DNA of 64,000 nucleotides, taken from NCBI GenBank assembly GCA_902616645.1, contig CACMTO010000005.1, forward strand, positions 20,942 through 84,941, given 5' to 3'. The notes below the pieces were generated by a model. That model had not been told where the DNA came from. It ran no database searches and saw only the letters and a list, made by a program, of their open reading frames with translations. Within the stretch, counting starts at the first letter, position 1. Each line of letters begins with the position of its first letter. Shown here in pieces: positions 41,151-54,435 of the stretch. The DNA comes from an uncultured Pelagibacteraceae bacterium (lineage in GTDB: Bacteria > Pseudomonadota > Alphaproteobacteria > Pelagibacterales > Pelagibacteraceae). Position numbers and translations under genes: made by a program.

Positions 41151-42095
41151 ATGAATCAAAATCCAACTAAACACACAAAAGTGTTAATAATTGGGTCGGG
41201 TCCTGCTGGATATACGGCAGCAGTTTATGCTGCAAGAGCTATGTTAAAACCAATACTAGTTTACGGATCAGAACCTGGAGGACAATTAACGACAACAACT
41301 GATGTAGAGAACTATCCAGGCTTTGCTGATGTTATACAGGGCCCTTGGCTAATGGATCAAATGAAAGAGCAAGCAAAAGCTGTTGGGACAGAGATGATAG
41401 AAGATCATATTGGGTCTGTGGATCTGAAAAGTTCACCTTTTAAAGCTATTGGAGATAGTGGGCAAAAATATACTGCTGATAGTATAATTATATCTACTGG
41501 TGCGCAGGCAAGGTGGTTAAACTTAAAATCTGAACAAGAGTTTAGAGGATTTGGAGTATCAGCTTGTGCTACTTGTGATGGTTTTTTCTTTAAGAACAAA
41601 GAAGTAGCTGTAATTGGTGGTGGTAATGCTGCAGTAGAGGAAGCAATGTTTCTTACAAAATTTGCATCAAAAGTAAAATTAATTCATAGAAGAGACAGTT
41701 TACGAGCTGAAAAAATGCTCCAAAAAAAATTAATGGATAACAAAAAAATTGAAATTATATGGGATACAATTGTTGAAGACGTGATAGGTGATAGAGAACC
41801 TAAAAATGTAAAAGGTCTTAAAGTAAAAAATTTGAAAACCAATAAAATATCTGAAATTAAATTAGATGGTGTTTTTATCGCTATTGGTCATGATCCTGCC
41901 ACTTCATTATTTAAAAACCAATTGAAAATGGATAACGAGGGTTACTTAATCACAAAACCAGATTCTACTGAAACTAATATTCCAGGAGTTTACGCAGCAG
42001 GCGACGTAAAAGACAAAACTTTCAGACAAGCAGTAACAGCGGCAGGAATGGGTTGTATGGCTGCACTAGAAGCAGAAAAATTTTTATCACATTAA
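41151..42095 (+). CDS. trxB: Thioredoxin reductase
   Basis: FAD enzyme that passes NADPH electrons to thioredoxin. Residues 11-23 hold the FAD loop IIGSGPAGYTAAV, the redox pair is Cys139-Ala-Thr-Cys142, the NADPH loop is VIGGGNAAVEEAMFL, and GVYAAGDVKDKTFRQAVTAAGMGCMAA closes the FAD site. The 314-residue length is standard. A TATATA box ends only eight bases before the ATG, suggesting a leaderless or very short-leader transcript. Confidence 0.96.
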   Translation: MNQNPTKHTKVLIIGSGPAGYTAAVYAARAMLKPILVYGSEPGGQLTTTTDVENYPGFADVIQGPWLMDQMKEQAKAVGTEMIEDHIGSVDLKSSPFKAIGDSGQKYTADSIIISTGAQARWLNLKSEQEFRGFGVSACATCDGFFFKNKEVAVIGGGNAAVEEAMFLTKFASKVKLIHRRDSLRAEKMLQKKLMDNKKIEIIWDTIVEDVIGDREPKNVKGLKVKNLKTNKISEIKLDGVFIAIGHDPATSLFKNQLKMDNEGYLITKPDSTETNIPGVYAAGDVKDKTFRQAVTAAGMGCMAALEAEKFLSH

Positions 42096-42096
42096 A

Positions 42097-43044
42097 GTGA
42101 AAAATAATCTTCATGTTTTTTTAGGTTCTACAGTTGCTGACGCTGCTGCAAGACCTTTGCACTGGGTTTATGATCAAAAAAAATTATATAATTATGTTCG
42201 AAGAAAAAAAGACTTTACTTTTTTGAAAAAAAATAAAAGTCCTTTTTATAATATTCAAACAGGTAAAGTTTCTGGATATAATGATATTGGTCAAGTAATG
42301 TTTAAGACATTGCTTGAAAATCATAATGACATTGAAACTAGATTTAAGAAAAATATTTTAAAAAATTTTGGTCCTGGAAGTGCATATTGGAAAAATTTAA
42401 AATTAAGAAATAAATATAAAAAAGTTAAAGATTGGCGTAGTTTAATTAAAGGCCCATGGATACATCAAAATGTCATTGAAACTATTAAAAATATTAAGTC
42501 GAAAAAAAGACTAACTGGGGGTAAAAAAGTAAATGAATCTGACGGTTATTGTGCAGCTCTTCCTTATTTCTTATACGGTCATGACTTTAAATCTCTCAAA
42601 AAAATAATCTCTATTGTAACTGTATCAAAAATAAGCCTTAGATATGCTTTATCGAAATTTCACTTGATAAATCTAGCGCTGAAGGGATCTAAAGATCCAA
42701 TTAATGAATTTATAAAAAAATTTGAAAAAAATTCATATTTTAGACCTGTAATTAAAAATCTTAAAATGGTAATAAAATTAAAAAATACTCCTCACTCTAT
42801 TGTAGTTAAAAAACTAGGGATAGCTTGCAGTTACCCAGGAACATTTAACAGTTCTATTCACTCAATTATAAGTTCAGCGAACTATAAAGTAGCTATTTTA
42901 AAGACAATAAAGGCTGGTGGCTGTAATTGCTCGAGAGCAAATTTTATTGGTGCTTATTTTGCTGCTTTAAAAGGTGTAAATACTATTCCTAAATCTTGGA
43001 TAAAAAAAACAAAAGCAGCAAAAAAAATATTAGATCAAAAATAG
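42097..43044 (+). CDS. ADP-ribosylglycohydrolase-like (crystallin J1 type) protein
   Basis: A 315-residue all-alpha protein of the ADP-ribosylglycohydrolase superfamily. The N-terminal GSTVADAAARPLHWVYD and the C-terminal AGGCNCSRANFIGAYFAALKG fit the crystallin-J1/selenoprotein-J-like branch. Acidic metal ligands seen in classical enzymes (ITDDT-type and GGDTDT) are replaced, the latter by GGCNCS, so catalysis on ADP-ribose is doubtful. The start is GTG, one base after the trxB stop, so it is likely co-expressed with trxB. Confidence 0.7.
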   Translation: MKNNLHVFLGSTVADAAARPLHWVYDQKKLYNYVRRKKDFTFLKKNKSPFYNIQTGKVSGYNDIGQVMFKTLLENHNDIETRFKKNILKNFGPGSAYWKNLKLRNKYKKVKDWRSLIKGPWIHQNVIETIKNIKSKKRLTGGKKVNESDGYCAALPYFLYGHDFKSLKKIISIVTVSKISLRYALSKFHLINLALKGSKDPINEFIKKFEKNSYFRPVIKNLKMVIKLKNTPHSIVVKKLGIACSYPGTFNSSIHSIISSANYKVAILKTIKAGGCNCSRANFIGAYFAALKGVNTIPKSWIKKTKAAKKILDQK

Positions 43045-43050
43045 AATTAT

Positions 43051-46430
<3,380 letters not shown>

Positions 46431-46449
<19 letters not shown>

Positions 46450-47186
46450 TTGTTACTGGAGGAGCTACTAGAATAGGTGCTGCAATTGCTGAGAAATTAT
46501 CTGGTCCAAACATAGAGATTATAATTCATTTCAATAAATCAAAATCTAATGCGGAAAAATTAAAAAAAAAATTAGAGAAATTTGGCACGAAAGTTTATTT
46601 AGCCAGAGGTGATTTGAGTAAAGAAAGTGATATTTTAAAGATAATTAAATTTTCTAAATTAAAAATGAAATTTTTTGATTGCTTGATAAATAATGCCTCT
46701 TTGTTTGAAAATGATAAGTTAATTAATTTTACCTCCAAAAGTTGGGAAAATCATATTAATACAAATCTTAGAGCTCCTGCTCTTTTATCAAAAGAATTTT
46801 CAAAAAATGTCAGAGGTAAAAATAATAATATTATTAATATAATCGATCAGAGAATATTCAAATTAACTCCTTATTTCTTCTCTTATACGCTAAGTAAAAC
46901 TGGTCTATATACTTTAACTAAAACTAGTGCGATGAGTCTATCGCCCAATATAAGAGTTAATGGAATAGCTCCTGGACCAACAATTAGGAATAAAAGGCAA
47001 TCAGAGAAACACTTTAAGAATCAATATTTGGCTACACCACTAAAAAAACAAGTTAATGTAAAAGAAGTATGTAATGCTGTTGACTTTTTTATAAAAAATA
47101 GCTCTATTACTGGTCAAGTTTTAGCTATTGATAGTGGTCAAAGCTTAAATTGGCAAACACCAGATATAATAAGAGCTAAAGAATGA
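46431..47186 (+). CDS. Short-chain dehydrogenase, pteridine-reductase (FolM)-like
   Basis: A 251-residue NAD(P)H-dependent SDR. The cofactor loop [16 protein letters not shown] has the TGxxxRxG form typical of pteridine reductases (PTR1, FolM) rather than the common TGxxxGxG. The catalytic YTLSK (Tyr-x3-Lys) and the VNGIAPGPT segment are present. folB follows, overlapping by four bases, so reduction of a dihydropterin or dihydrofolate is a sensible guess. A different SDR substrate is possible. It overlaps uvrB by 19 bases. Confidence 0.8.
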
Positions 47187-47608
47187 AAAAAAATTATTTC
47201 AAAATTATTAAAATAGATAAATCTAAAAATTTATTTAATTATGAAAAAAAAATTATTATCAATGAATTAATTTTGGACTTAAAACTTGGTTACTATGATT
47301 TTGAAAAAGAAAAATATCAAAAAGTAAAGTTCAGCCTTGAAATTGATTATGAAGATAAAAAACCAACTAATGACAAAGATATAAAATCTATTGTAAACTA
47401 TAGCCAAATAGTAAAATTAATTAGAAAATTAACAAAAAATAAACACTATAATTTTTTAGAAACTCTGGCGGAGGATGTTTTTGACGTTCTATTTAAAGAT
47501 AAACGTATCGGTAAAATCATGCTTAAAATCGAAAAGCTTGAAATTTTAAAAGACTGTTCATCAGTTGGTATTCAAATTACTAAGAAAAGAAGCCATGATA
47601 AGTTCTGA
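47183..47608 (+). CDS. folB: Dihydroneopterin aldolase family protein FolB
   Basis: Folate-pathway enzyme that converts dihydroneopterin to 6-hydroxymethyl-dihydropterin. The 141 residues contain the FolB core from about residue 24: [33 protein letters not shown], and [17 protein letters not shown] with the conserved Glu; a Lys follows in the region [14 protein letters not shown]. There is an extra N-terminal stretch of about 22 residues. The pairing with a FolM-like SDR supports a pterin role. Confidence 0.82.
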   Translation: MKKNYFKIIKIDKSKNLFNYEKKIIINELILDLKLGYYDFEKEKYQKVKFSLEIDYEDKKPTNDKDIKSIVNYSQIVKLIRKLTKNKHYNFLETLAEDVFDVLFKDKRIGKIMLKIEKLEILKDCSSVGIQITKKRSHDKF

Positions 47609-49430
47609 AATTGGAAAAGAAGTAATTAAAAAAGAACTTAGTTTGATTCCTAAAATGCCAGGTGTTTATCGTATGCTTAACGATAAAGGAGATATTCTTT
47701 ACGTTGGAAAAGCAAAGAATTTACCTAATAGACTTAAAAGTTATGTAGCAGAAAAAAATCATATTATAAGAACAGAAAGAATGCTTTCTCAAACTAGAAA
47801 GTTAGAGATAACGACGACTTCAAATGAAAGTGAGGCTCTTCTTCTTGAAGCTAATCTAATCAAAAAACATAAACCCAAATTTAATATTCTTTTAAGAGAC
47901 GATAAATCTTTTCCATTTATCTTTATTGGTAATAAAGATATTTGGCCGCAAATAAAAAGACACAGAGGAAAAAAAAATAAAGAAGGATTTTATTTTGGTC
48001 CCTTTGCATCGGCAGGCTCAGCAAATTGGACAATAAAGATGATACAAAAAATATTTCACCTTAGAGTTTGTGATGATACCGTTTTTAAAAATAGAGAACG
48101 TCCATGTATACTATACCAGATAAAAAGGTGTTCAGGACCGTGCGTTGGATATATTGGTAAAGATGAATATAAAAAAACTGTCGACGATGCAATTGAGTTT
48201 GTATCTGGTAAATCCAGAAAAATTCAGAAAAGTCTCTCCGATCAAATGGAAAAGGCCAGTGAAGATTTAGATTTTGAGAAAGCAGTAATTTTAAGAGACA
48301 GAATTAAATCTCTTAATATAATTCAATCATCTCAAAGGATTAACGAAGCAAATTTAATTGAAGCCGATGTAATAGCTGGATACAAAGAGTCAGGTAAAAC
48401 TTGTATTCAAGTTTTCTTTTATCGATCGAAACAAAATTGGGGTAATCAGGCTTTTTTTCCAAAACATGATCCTGATGAAAAGTTAGGAGATGTATTAAAT
48501 TCATTTGTTGCTCAATTTTATGAAAATAAGAGTGTTCCATCGTCAATTATACTGTCTGAAGAAATTAGAGAAAAAACTTTAATTGAAAAAACTCTTTCTA
48601 AAAAAGAAGACAAGCAAGTTAATATTTCTGTTGCAAAAAAAGGGTCTAAACTGAAAGTAGTTAATCAAGCAATAAAAAATGCGAAAGATAGCTTAAACAG
48701 AAAACTTTATGAAAGTCAAAATAATAGAGAGCTTTTTGACTCAGTTGCCAGCAAGTTTAATCTTGAGACAAATATTAATTTAATAGAAGTTTACGATAAT
48801 AGTCATATTCAAGGAACAAATAGTGTAGGAGCTTTAATTGCTTATGGTGAAGAAGGTTTTGTAAAAAAAAGGTATAGAAAATTTAATATTAAAATTAAAA
48901 ATAATGAGCAAGATGACTATGGAATGATGCGTGAAGTATTAAATAGAAGGTTTAAAAGAGCCATCCAAGAAAAAGAGAATTATTTATCTTTTCCTGACTT
49001 AGTTATGGTAGATGGTGGAAAAGGTCAATATTCAGTTGCAAGAGAAATATTGAATGAATTAGGACTTCACGATCTGCCGATTATTGCAATAGCAAAAGGA
49101 AAGTTTAGAAACCTTGGAAATGAGACTTTTTTTCATAATGGTAAAGAGTTTAAATTTACTAAAAATGACCCTACTCTTTTCTTCCTTCAAAGAATAAGAG
49201 ATGAATCTCACCGATTTGCAATTAGCGCTCACAGGGCTAAAAGAAAGAAAGGTATAAGTAAATCTTTACTAGATCAGATTGAAGGTATTGGCTCTATAAG
49301 AAAAAGAGCTTTATTAAATCATTTTGGTTCTGCTAGAGCAGTGGAGTCTGCAAGTTTAGATGAAATTAAATCAGTTGAGGGGGTTGAAGTGAAAGTTGCA
49401 AAAAAGATATATAATTTTTTTCATGAATAA
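47595..49430 (+). CDS. uvrC: Excinuclease ABC subunit C
   Basis: Dual-incision nuclease of nucleotide excision repair. The N-terminal GIY-YIG domain reads [22 protein letters not shown] Cys-rich stretch ([19 protein letters not shown]), a UVR motif ([20 protein letters not shown]), the RNase H-like nuclease ([28 protein letters not shown]) and tandem helix-hairpin-helices ([18 protein letters not shown]) follow. I prefer the ATG at 47595 over the TTG at 47565 because the TTG adds ten residues within folB; this gives 611 residues. Confidence 0.96.
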   Translation: MISSEIGKEVIKKELSLIPKMPGVYRMLNDKGDILYVGKAKNLPNRLKSYVAEKNHIIRTERMLSQTRKLEITTTSNESEALLLEANLIKKHKPKFNILLRDDKSFPFIFIGNKDIWPQIKRHRGKKNKEGFYFGPFASAGSANWTIKMIQKIFHLRVCDDTVFKNRERPCILYQIKRCSGPCVGYIGKDEYKKTVDDAIEFVSGKSRKIQKSLSDQMEKASEDLDFEKAVILRDRIKSLNIIQSSQRINEANLIEADVIAGYKESGKTCIQVFFYRSKQNWGNQAFFPKHDPDEKLGDVLNSFVAQFYENKSVPSSIILSEEIREKTLIEKTLSKKEDKQVNISVAKKGSKLKVVNQAIKNAKDSLNRKLYESQNNRELFDSVASKFNLETNINLIEVYDNSHIQGTNSVGALIAYGEEGFVKKRYRKFNIKIKNNEQDDYGMMREVLNRRFKRAIQEKENYLSFPDLVMVDGGKGQYSVAREILNELGLHDLPIIAIAKGKFRNLGNETFFHNGKEFKFTKNDPTLFFLQRIRDESHRFAISAHRAKRKKGISKSLLDQIEGIGSIRKRALLNHFGSARAVESASLDEIKSVEGVEVKVAKKIYNFFHE

Positions 49431-49435
49431 AAAGA

Positions 49436-50020
49436 ATGCTTAAAAAAATACCAAATATATTAACAATCGGTCGAATATTAATTGTACCTTTTTTTGTGGT
49501 TGCTTTTTATCTTCCAGGTTTTTATGGCGACTTAACAGCTTTAATACTCTTTATTGTTGCATCTTTCACAGACTTTTTAGATGGAATGCTAGCAAGATTT
49601 CTTGGAGAAGAGTCAAAACTTGGAGAATTACTTGATCCAATTGCTGATAAAATAATTGTAGCTACTGCTTTAATTTTGTTGGTAATGGATGGAACCATTA
49701 AAAGTTATGAAGTAATTGCTGCAATTATAATATTAACAAGAGAAATTTTAATTTCTGGTTTAAGAGAATTTTTAGCTAAAGGAAAAATAAAGTTACCTGT
49801 TTCAAATCTTGCAAAATTAAAAACAGTTTTACAAATGGTTTCTATAGCTCTCTTACTCTCTGGAGATACAGGAAACAAAATTATTAATTTTCAAGATTAT
49901 AACGCTCAAACAATAGGTATAGTTCTTTTATGGCTTTCAGCAGTATTAACTCTATTTACAGGATATGAGTATATGCGTAAAGGAATAGACCATGCTATAT
50001 CAGAAGACAATAAAGATTAA
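49436..50020 (+). CDS. pgsA: CDP-diacylglycerol--glycerol-3-phosphate 3-phosphatidyltransferase
   Basis: Makes phosphatidylglycerol phosphate at the inner membrane. The 194 residues contain a complete CDP-alcohol phosphotransferase motif, D-x2-DG-x2-AR-x8-G-x3-D-x3-D, from FLDGMLAR through LLDPIAD, plus five or six membrane segments. It starts five bases after uvrC, a common uvrC-pgsA arrangement. It converges on ilvE with a four-base overlap. Confidence 0.94.
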   Translation: MLKKIPNILTIGRILIVPFFVVAFYLPGFYGDLTALILFIVASFTDFLDGMLARFLGEESKLGELLDPIADKIIVATALILLVMDGTIKSYEVIAAIIILTREILISGLREFLAKGKIKLPVSNLAKLKTVLQMVSIALLLSGDTGNKIINFQDYNAQTIGIVLLWLSAVLTLFTGYEYMRKGIDHAISEDNKD

Positions 50021-50898
50021 GCGGCTTTTTTCTTTTTAACTAAAGCTAAATAACTTTCATTTAAGTCAATTATCATTTCACAAACTTTAAATTTATTTTC
50101 AGCAATACAAGAGACAGGAGTAACTTCAGCCGCTGTGCCAGTCAAAAAACATCCAACAAAACTCTTTAGCTCTTCTGGTTTAATTTTTCTCTCATTTACT
50201 TTAATGTTTTTAGATTTTGCAATCTCTATAACTGCTCTTCGAGTAATTCCATCTAAAAAAGAATCTGGTATCGGCGTATGAAGTTCTCCATTTTTATCTT
50301 TAAAAAAAATGTTAGCCCCTGTAGCTTCAGCAATATTTCCTTGATGATCAAGCATCAAAGAATCTGTATAGCCATCTTTTTCAGCTTCATGTTTTGATAA
50401 AGTACAAATCATATAAAGACCAGAAGCTTTTGTATCCCAGGGTATAGTATTAGGTGCAGGTCTTCTCCAATTTGAAATATTTAATTTTATACCTTCAACT
50501 TTAAGCTTGGGATCAAAATATGATCCCCACTCCCAAGTTGCAATTGCTACATGAATTTTTGTTTGTTGAGCCGAAATTGCCATCATTTCACTTCCTCTCC
50601 AAGCAACTGGTCTCACATATCCATTTTTAACATTTTGGGTTGAGATTATTTTATTAGTTGCAATATTAATTTCATTTTCCGTGTATGGAATCTCAAACCC
50701 CATTCGTCTCGCAGAGTGAAATAATCTTGATGTATGCTCTTCCAATTTAAATATGGATCCATCGTAAACTCTTTCACCCTCAAAAACACAACTTGCATAA
50801 TGTAATCCGTGGCTCAAAACATGAACTTTGACATCTGACCAATCTACTAATTCGCCATTGTACCATATTTTACCAGATCTTTTGTCGTAAGGTATCAT
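50017..50898 (-). CDS. ilvE: Branched-chain amino acid aminotransferase
   Basis: PLP enzyme of fold type IV that makes Leu, Ile and Val from their keto acids. The N-terminal KIWYNGELVDWSDVKVHVLSHGLHYASCVFEG and the Lys in PWDTKASGLYMICTLSK (PLP Schiff base) are typical, as are DGYTDSLMLDHQGNIAEATGANIFF and LDGITRRAVIEIA. Length 293 is normal. D-amino acid aminotransferase is a weaker alternative. Confidence 0.93.
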   Translation of the reverse strand: MIPYDKRSGKIWYNGELVDWSDVKVHVLSHGLHYASCVFEGERVYDGSIFKLEEHTSRLFHSARRMGFEIPYTENEINIATNKIISTQNVKNGYVRPVAWRGSEMMAISAQQTKIHVAIATWEWGSYFDPKLKVEGIKLNISNWRRPAPNTIPWDTKASGLYMICTLSKHEAEKDGYTDSLMLDHQGNIAEATGANIFFKDKNGELHTPIPDSFLDGITRRAVIEIAKSKNIKVNERKIKPEELKSFVGCFLTGTAAEVTPVSCIAENKFKVCEMIIDLNESYLALVKKKKAA

Positions 50899-50967
50899 TT
50901 TATGAAATAAAAAATTATTACTGAAAAATATCTTTGTATCTATAATATGTCAATATAACTTACCAAA

Positions 50968-51405
50968 ATGAAAGAACTTTTATATCTAAAAGATGATCAA
51001 TTAAAAGATTTAATAGAAAAATTGTTTGTAAGTTATAGAGAAACTTTTTCAGACTCAAAAAAAGTTCTTCAAAAATATTCAATCGGCTTAGCCCACCAAA
51101 AAGTAATTCATCTTTTATCGATGTATAAAGGAATATCTATTTCGGAATTATTAAAAAAACTTAAGATCACAAAGCAAAGTTTGAACAGAGTTTTAAAAGA
51201 TTTAATAAAATTAGAAGTAATAATATTCAAAAAAGATGAGCAAGATACTAGGGTCAAGCATATTTTTTTAAATTCGAAAGGTGAAAAAATATTTAATGAA
51301 ATTTTTGAGATACAAAAAAAGAGAATTTATAATGCTTTGTTAAGTTCAAATTCAGAGGAAGTAATTAATTTTGATAACGTACTTAAAAAAATAATTAATG
51401 GATAA
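50968..51405 (+). CDS. MarR-family transcriptional regulator
   Basis: A 145-residue winged-helix protein. The DNA-binding part is visible around YKGISISELLKKLKITKQSLNRVLKDLIKLEVI, with the wing near KDEQDTRVKHIFLNSKGEKIF. It is followed without a gap (eight-base overlap) by an OmpR-type regulator, the same MarR-RR order as petP-petR, which controls cytochrome bc1 in Rhodobacter. A candidate TATAAT (50941-50946) lies 21 bases upstream. The ligand is unknown. Confidence 0.88.
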   Translation: MKELLYLKDDQLKDLIEKLFVSYRETFSDSKKVLQKYSIGLAHQKVIHLLSMYKGISISELLKKLKITKQSLNRVLKDLIKLEVIIFKKDEQDTRVKHIFLNSKGEKIFNEIFEIQKKRIYNALLSSNSEEVINFDNVLKKIING

Positions 51406-52075
51406 TTTTATCGCTCATATATTGGTTGTGGATGATGATGATGGAATAAGATCATTAGTAAAAAAATACCTCAATGAAAATAATTATTTAGCTTCAACAG
51501 CGATGAGTGCTGAAGATGCGACCGAGAAAATAAAATTGATAAAATTTGATCTAATTATTTTAGATATAATGATGCCAGGAGAAAGTGGTTTGGATTTTAT
51601 AAAAAATAATAAAAAAAAAATAAATACTCCTATTATTTTACTTACTGCGAAAGGCGAAACGAATGAAAGAATAGAAGGTTTAGAAATTGGAGCAGATGAT
51701 TATCTGCCAAAACCTTTTGAACCTAAGGAATTAATTTTAAGAATTCAAAATATAATTAATAAGACAAAAGAAAAAAATCAAAAAAGGGTTATTACTTTTG
51801 AAAATATAAAGATCGATTTAAACAAACAAATTATATTCAAAAATAATACTGAATATAAAATAAATAATACCGAAAAGCTTATTTTAGAAAAAATGATAAA
51901 TAGTCCAGGTGAAACTTTTTCCAGAGAAGACATTGGTCTTTTAATTGATTTAGATAAAGAGAGATCTATTGATGTAATAATTACAAGATTAAGAAAAAAA
52001 ATTGAGATAGATCCGAAAAAACCAAAATTTCTACAGACTATAAGGGGGTCAGGATATGTTTTATGGATTGAATAG
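51398..52075 (+). CDS. OmpR-family response regulator
   Basis: A 225-residue regulator with an N-terminal receiver domain (acidic pocket VDDDDG; phospho-Asp in LIILDIMMPGESG; Thr in LLTAKGE; Lys in DDYLPKPF) and a C-terminal winged helix ending LDKERSIDVIITRLRKKIE and LQTIRGSGYVLW. It overlaps the upstream marR gene by eight bases and the downstream kinase by 20. It may correspond to PetR/OmpR of other alphaproteobacteria. Confidence 0.95.
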   Translation: MDNFIAHILVVDDDDGIRSLVKKYLNENNYLASTAMSAEDATEKIKLIKFDLIILDIMMPGESGLDFIKNNKKKINTPIILLTAKGETNERIEGLEIGADDYLPKPFEPKELILRIQNIINKTKEKNQKRVITFENIKIDLNKQIIFKNNTEYKINNTEKLILEKMINSPGETFSREDIGLLIDLDKERSIDVIITRLRKKIEIDPKKPKFLQTIRGSGYVLWIE

Positions 52076-53375
52076 GATCTTAAAAAATATTCTACCTAAA
52101 AGATTATTTTATCGTGCTTTATTAATTGTTGCAGTACCAGTAATAATTTTACAATTAATTATTACTGTTGTTTTTTTTGATAGTCTTTGGATTAAAACTA
52201 ATAAAGGTATGACAAAAGCTCTTGTAAATGAGATTAATACTTTTGTTGAGGTTTATGATGATTCAATTTACGAAAAAGATGAGATCACAAATCTTTTTTC
52301 TGTATATCAAGATTTAAATATTGAATTTGTAGATGATAAGAATTTTACCTATGATTATGATGAAAGATGGTTTAGTCCAATTGATAGGACTTTAAGAAGA
52401 GAATTAAAATCCAGATTTGGATCAAATAAATTTTGGTTCAATACAACAAACTACAAAGAATTAATTGATTTAAGAATAAAATACGAGAATGGTTATTTTA
52501 AGTTTTTAGTTCCCAAAGATAGAGTAACAAGTTCTTCTGCTCGTATATTTGCTCTTTGGATAACCGTTCCTGCAATAATTGTAATTTTTATATCGTTAAT
52601 ATTTTTAAAAAATCAAACACGTCCAATAACAAATCTTGCAAAGGCGGCAGAAAGATTTGGTCGTGGTGAGGAAATTGAGGAATTTAAACCCTCTGGTGCT
52701 GCTGAAATTCGTCAAGCTGGTTATGAATTTGATAGAATGAGAAAGAGAATTGTTAGACATTTAAATCAAAGATCAGAGATGTTATCAGGTATAAGTCACG
52801 ATTTGAGAACTCCACTGACAAGAATGAAGCTTCAAATCGCTTTTATAAAAGATAAAGACTTATCTAAAAAATTGGCAGACGATATAAATGAAATGGAAAA
52901 AATGCTTAACGAATATCTTCAATTTACAAGCTCATCTTTTTTAGAGAAAGATGCATTGTTTGATTTAAGTCATCTAATAAAGGAAGTTATTGAAAAATAT
53001 GAAAATAGTAACATTTCCTCAAATATTATGCCTAATATTAGCATTAAAGGCCGAAAAAATTTGATAAGAAGATCTGTCAATAACCTAATTGATAACGCAA
53101 TCAAGTATGGTGAAAAAGTAAATGTTGAAATAATCAAAAATAACAACAATTTGTTTATAAAAATTGAGGATGATGGTCCTGGAATACCAGAAAACGAATA
53201 TGAGAATGTTTTTAAACCCTTTTATAAAATCAGTAAAGGTAGAGCTGATTCAAAATCAAGCGTGGGTTTGGGATTATCTATTGCATCAGACATCATTAGA
53301 TCCCATGGGGGAAATATTAAACTTGAAAGATCTTCGATGAATGGGCTTGGGGTTAAGATTTTCTTACCCGTTTAG
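52056..53375 (+). CDS. EnvZ-like sensor histidine kinase
   Basis: A 439-residue membrane kinase. Two membrane segments (about 20-42 and 165-188) bracket a periplasmic sensor of about 120 residues. A HAMP linker follows, then the dimerisation helix with phospho-His in SGISHDLRTPLTRMK, and an ATPase domain with N box NLIDNAIKYG, G1 DDGPGIP and G2 SVGLGLSIA. It should phosphorylate the adjacent OmpR-type regulator. Its stimulus is unknown. Confidence 0.94.
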   Translation: MFYGLNRILKNILPKRLFYRALLIVAVPVIILQLIITVVFFDSLWIKTNKGMTKALVNEINTFVEVYDDSIYEKDEITNLFSVYQDLNIEFVDDKNFTYDYDERWFSPIDRTLRRELKSRFGSNKFWFNTTNYKELIDLRIKYENGYFKFLVPKDRVTSSSARIFALWITVPAIIVIFISLIFLKNQTRPITNLAKAAERFGRGEEIEEFKPSGAAEIRQAGYEFDRMRKRIVRHLNQRSEMLSGISHDLRTPLTRMKLQIAFIKDKDLSKKLADDINEMEKMLNEYLQFTSSSFLEKDALFDLSHLIKEVIEKYENSNISSNIMPNISIKGRKNLIRRSVNNLIDNAIKYGEKVNVEIIKNNNNLFIKIEDDGPGIPENEYENVFKPFYKISKGRADSKSSVGLGLSIASDIIRSHGGNIKLERSSMNGLGVKIFLPV

Positions 53376-53604
53376 TCATTTTCTTTTTTTTACTATTTAG
53401 CTCAGCTATTTTTTTTTCCAAGTTATCAACTCTTTTTGATAGAATTTGAAACTCATCCTTACTAGTGAGTTTCATTTTAAAAACTATTTCATCTCTCTTC
53501 GATCTCAAAATTGATATTAACTCAGCTGCGATATCTTTTGAGGAGATTAGGCTTTGCTCAAATAATTTAGCAAACTTATCAATAACAAACTTTGAATTTT
53601 TCAT
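53353..53604 (-). CDS. ubiK: UbiK/BMFP coiled-coil accessory protein
   Basis: An 83-residue protein with a helical N-terminus and a heptad-rich C-terminal coiled coil (DEFQILSKRVDNLEKKIAEL), ending in a basic tail. This matches the BMFP/YqiC family (UbiK), an accessory factor for ubiquinone synthesis that also promotes membrane fusion in vitro. Its last 23 bases overlap the kinase gene. The frame is convergent with the kinase and divergent from lgt. Confidence 0.8.
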   Translation of the reverse strand: MKNSKFVIDKFAKLFEQSLISSKDIAAELISILRSKRDEIVFKMKLTSKDEFQILSKRVDNLEKKIAELNSKKKKMTKRVRKS

Positions 53605-53652
53605 TTATTTATATTAACCTATTATAATTATAGCTTATAATTTTTATTTACT

Positions 53653-54435
53653 ATGTTCATTAATAATTTTGACCCAGTTGCTTTTCAAGTTTTTTCCTTT
53701 GAAATAAGGTGGTATTCCTTAGCATATATATTTGGATTATTATTGGGTTGGTACCTTTGTAAAAAAATTTTTATTTCTGATGACGAAATTAAGCAAAAAT
53801 TCGATGATTATATTACTTATTTAATTTTAGGTATAATTATTGGAGGAAGATTGGGCTATGTAATTTTTTACAACTTTGACTATTATCTAAAAAATCTTAT
53901 TGATGTTTTGAAAATTTGGGAAGGTGGTATGTCATTTCATGGAGCATTAGTAGGAATTATAGTATTTACTTTTTTCTTTGCAAAAAAGAATGGTCATAAC
54001 CTTTTCAAATATTTGGATGTTATTTCTATCACTGCGCCTATAGGAATTTTTTTTGGGAGAGTAGCAAATTTCATTAATTCGGAGTTGTACGGTATTGAAA
54101 CGAATTTGCCTTGGGCAGTTAAATTTATTCAGATTGATGATTTATACAGACATCCGTCACAACTGTATGAGGCTTTTTTTGAGGGAATAATATTGTTCTT
54201 AGTTCTTATATATTTTAGATACAGAGGATTAATGAAAATCCCTGGATACATTTCTGGATTATTTTTGATTTTTTATTCTATTTTCAGATTTATTATTGAA
54301 TTTTTAAGAATGCCAGATGAACAAATAGGTTATCTATTTATGAATCTAACAATGGGACAAATAATAAGCTTTATATTCATATTAATTGGTATTTATTTAG
54401 TGATAATAAAGAATGAAATTAAAAAGAAAACTTAA
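53653..54435 (+). CDS. lgt: Prolipoprotein diacylglyceryl transferase
   Basis: Transfers diacylglyceryl from phosphatidylglycerol to the lipobox Cys of prolipoproteins such as BamD. The 260 residues span about seven membrane segments and include EIRWYSLAYIFGLLLGW, GGRLGYVIFYN, GGMSFHGALVG (with the essential His), and the family signature GRVANFINSELYG. DLYRHPSQLYEAFFEG follows. The stop region overlaps the methyltransferase by 23 bases. Confidence 0.96.
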   Translation: MFINNFDPVAFQVFSFEIRWYSLAYIFGLLLGWYLCKKIFISDDEIKQKFDDYITYLILGIIIGGRLGYVIFYNFDYYLKNLIDVLKIWEGGMSFHGALVGIIVFTFFFAKKNGHNLFKYLDVISITAPIGIFFGRVANFINSELYGIETNLPWAVKFIQIDDLYRHPSQLYEAFFEGIILFLVLIYFRYRGLMKIPGYISGLFLIFYSIFRFIIEFLRMPDEQIGYLFMNLTMGQIISFIFILIGIYLVIIKNEIKKKT

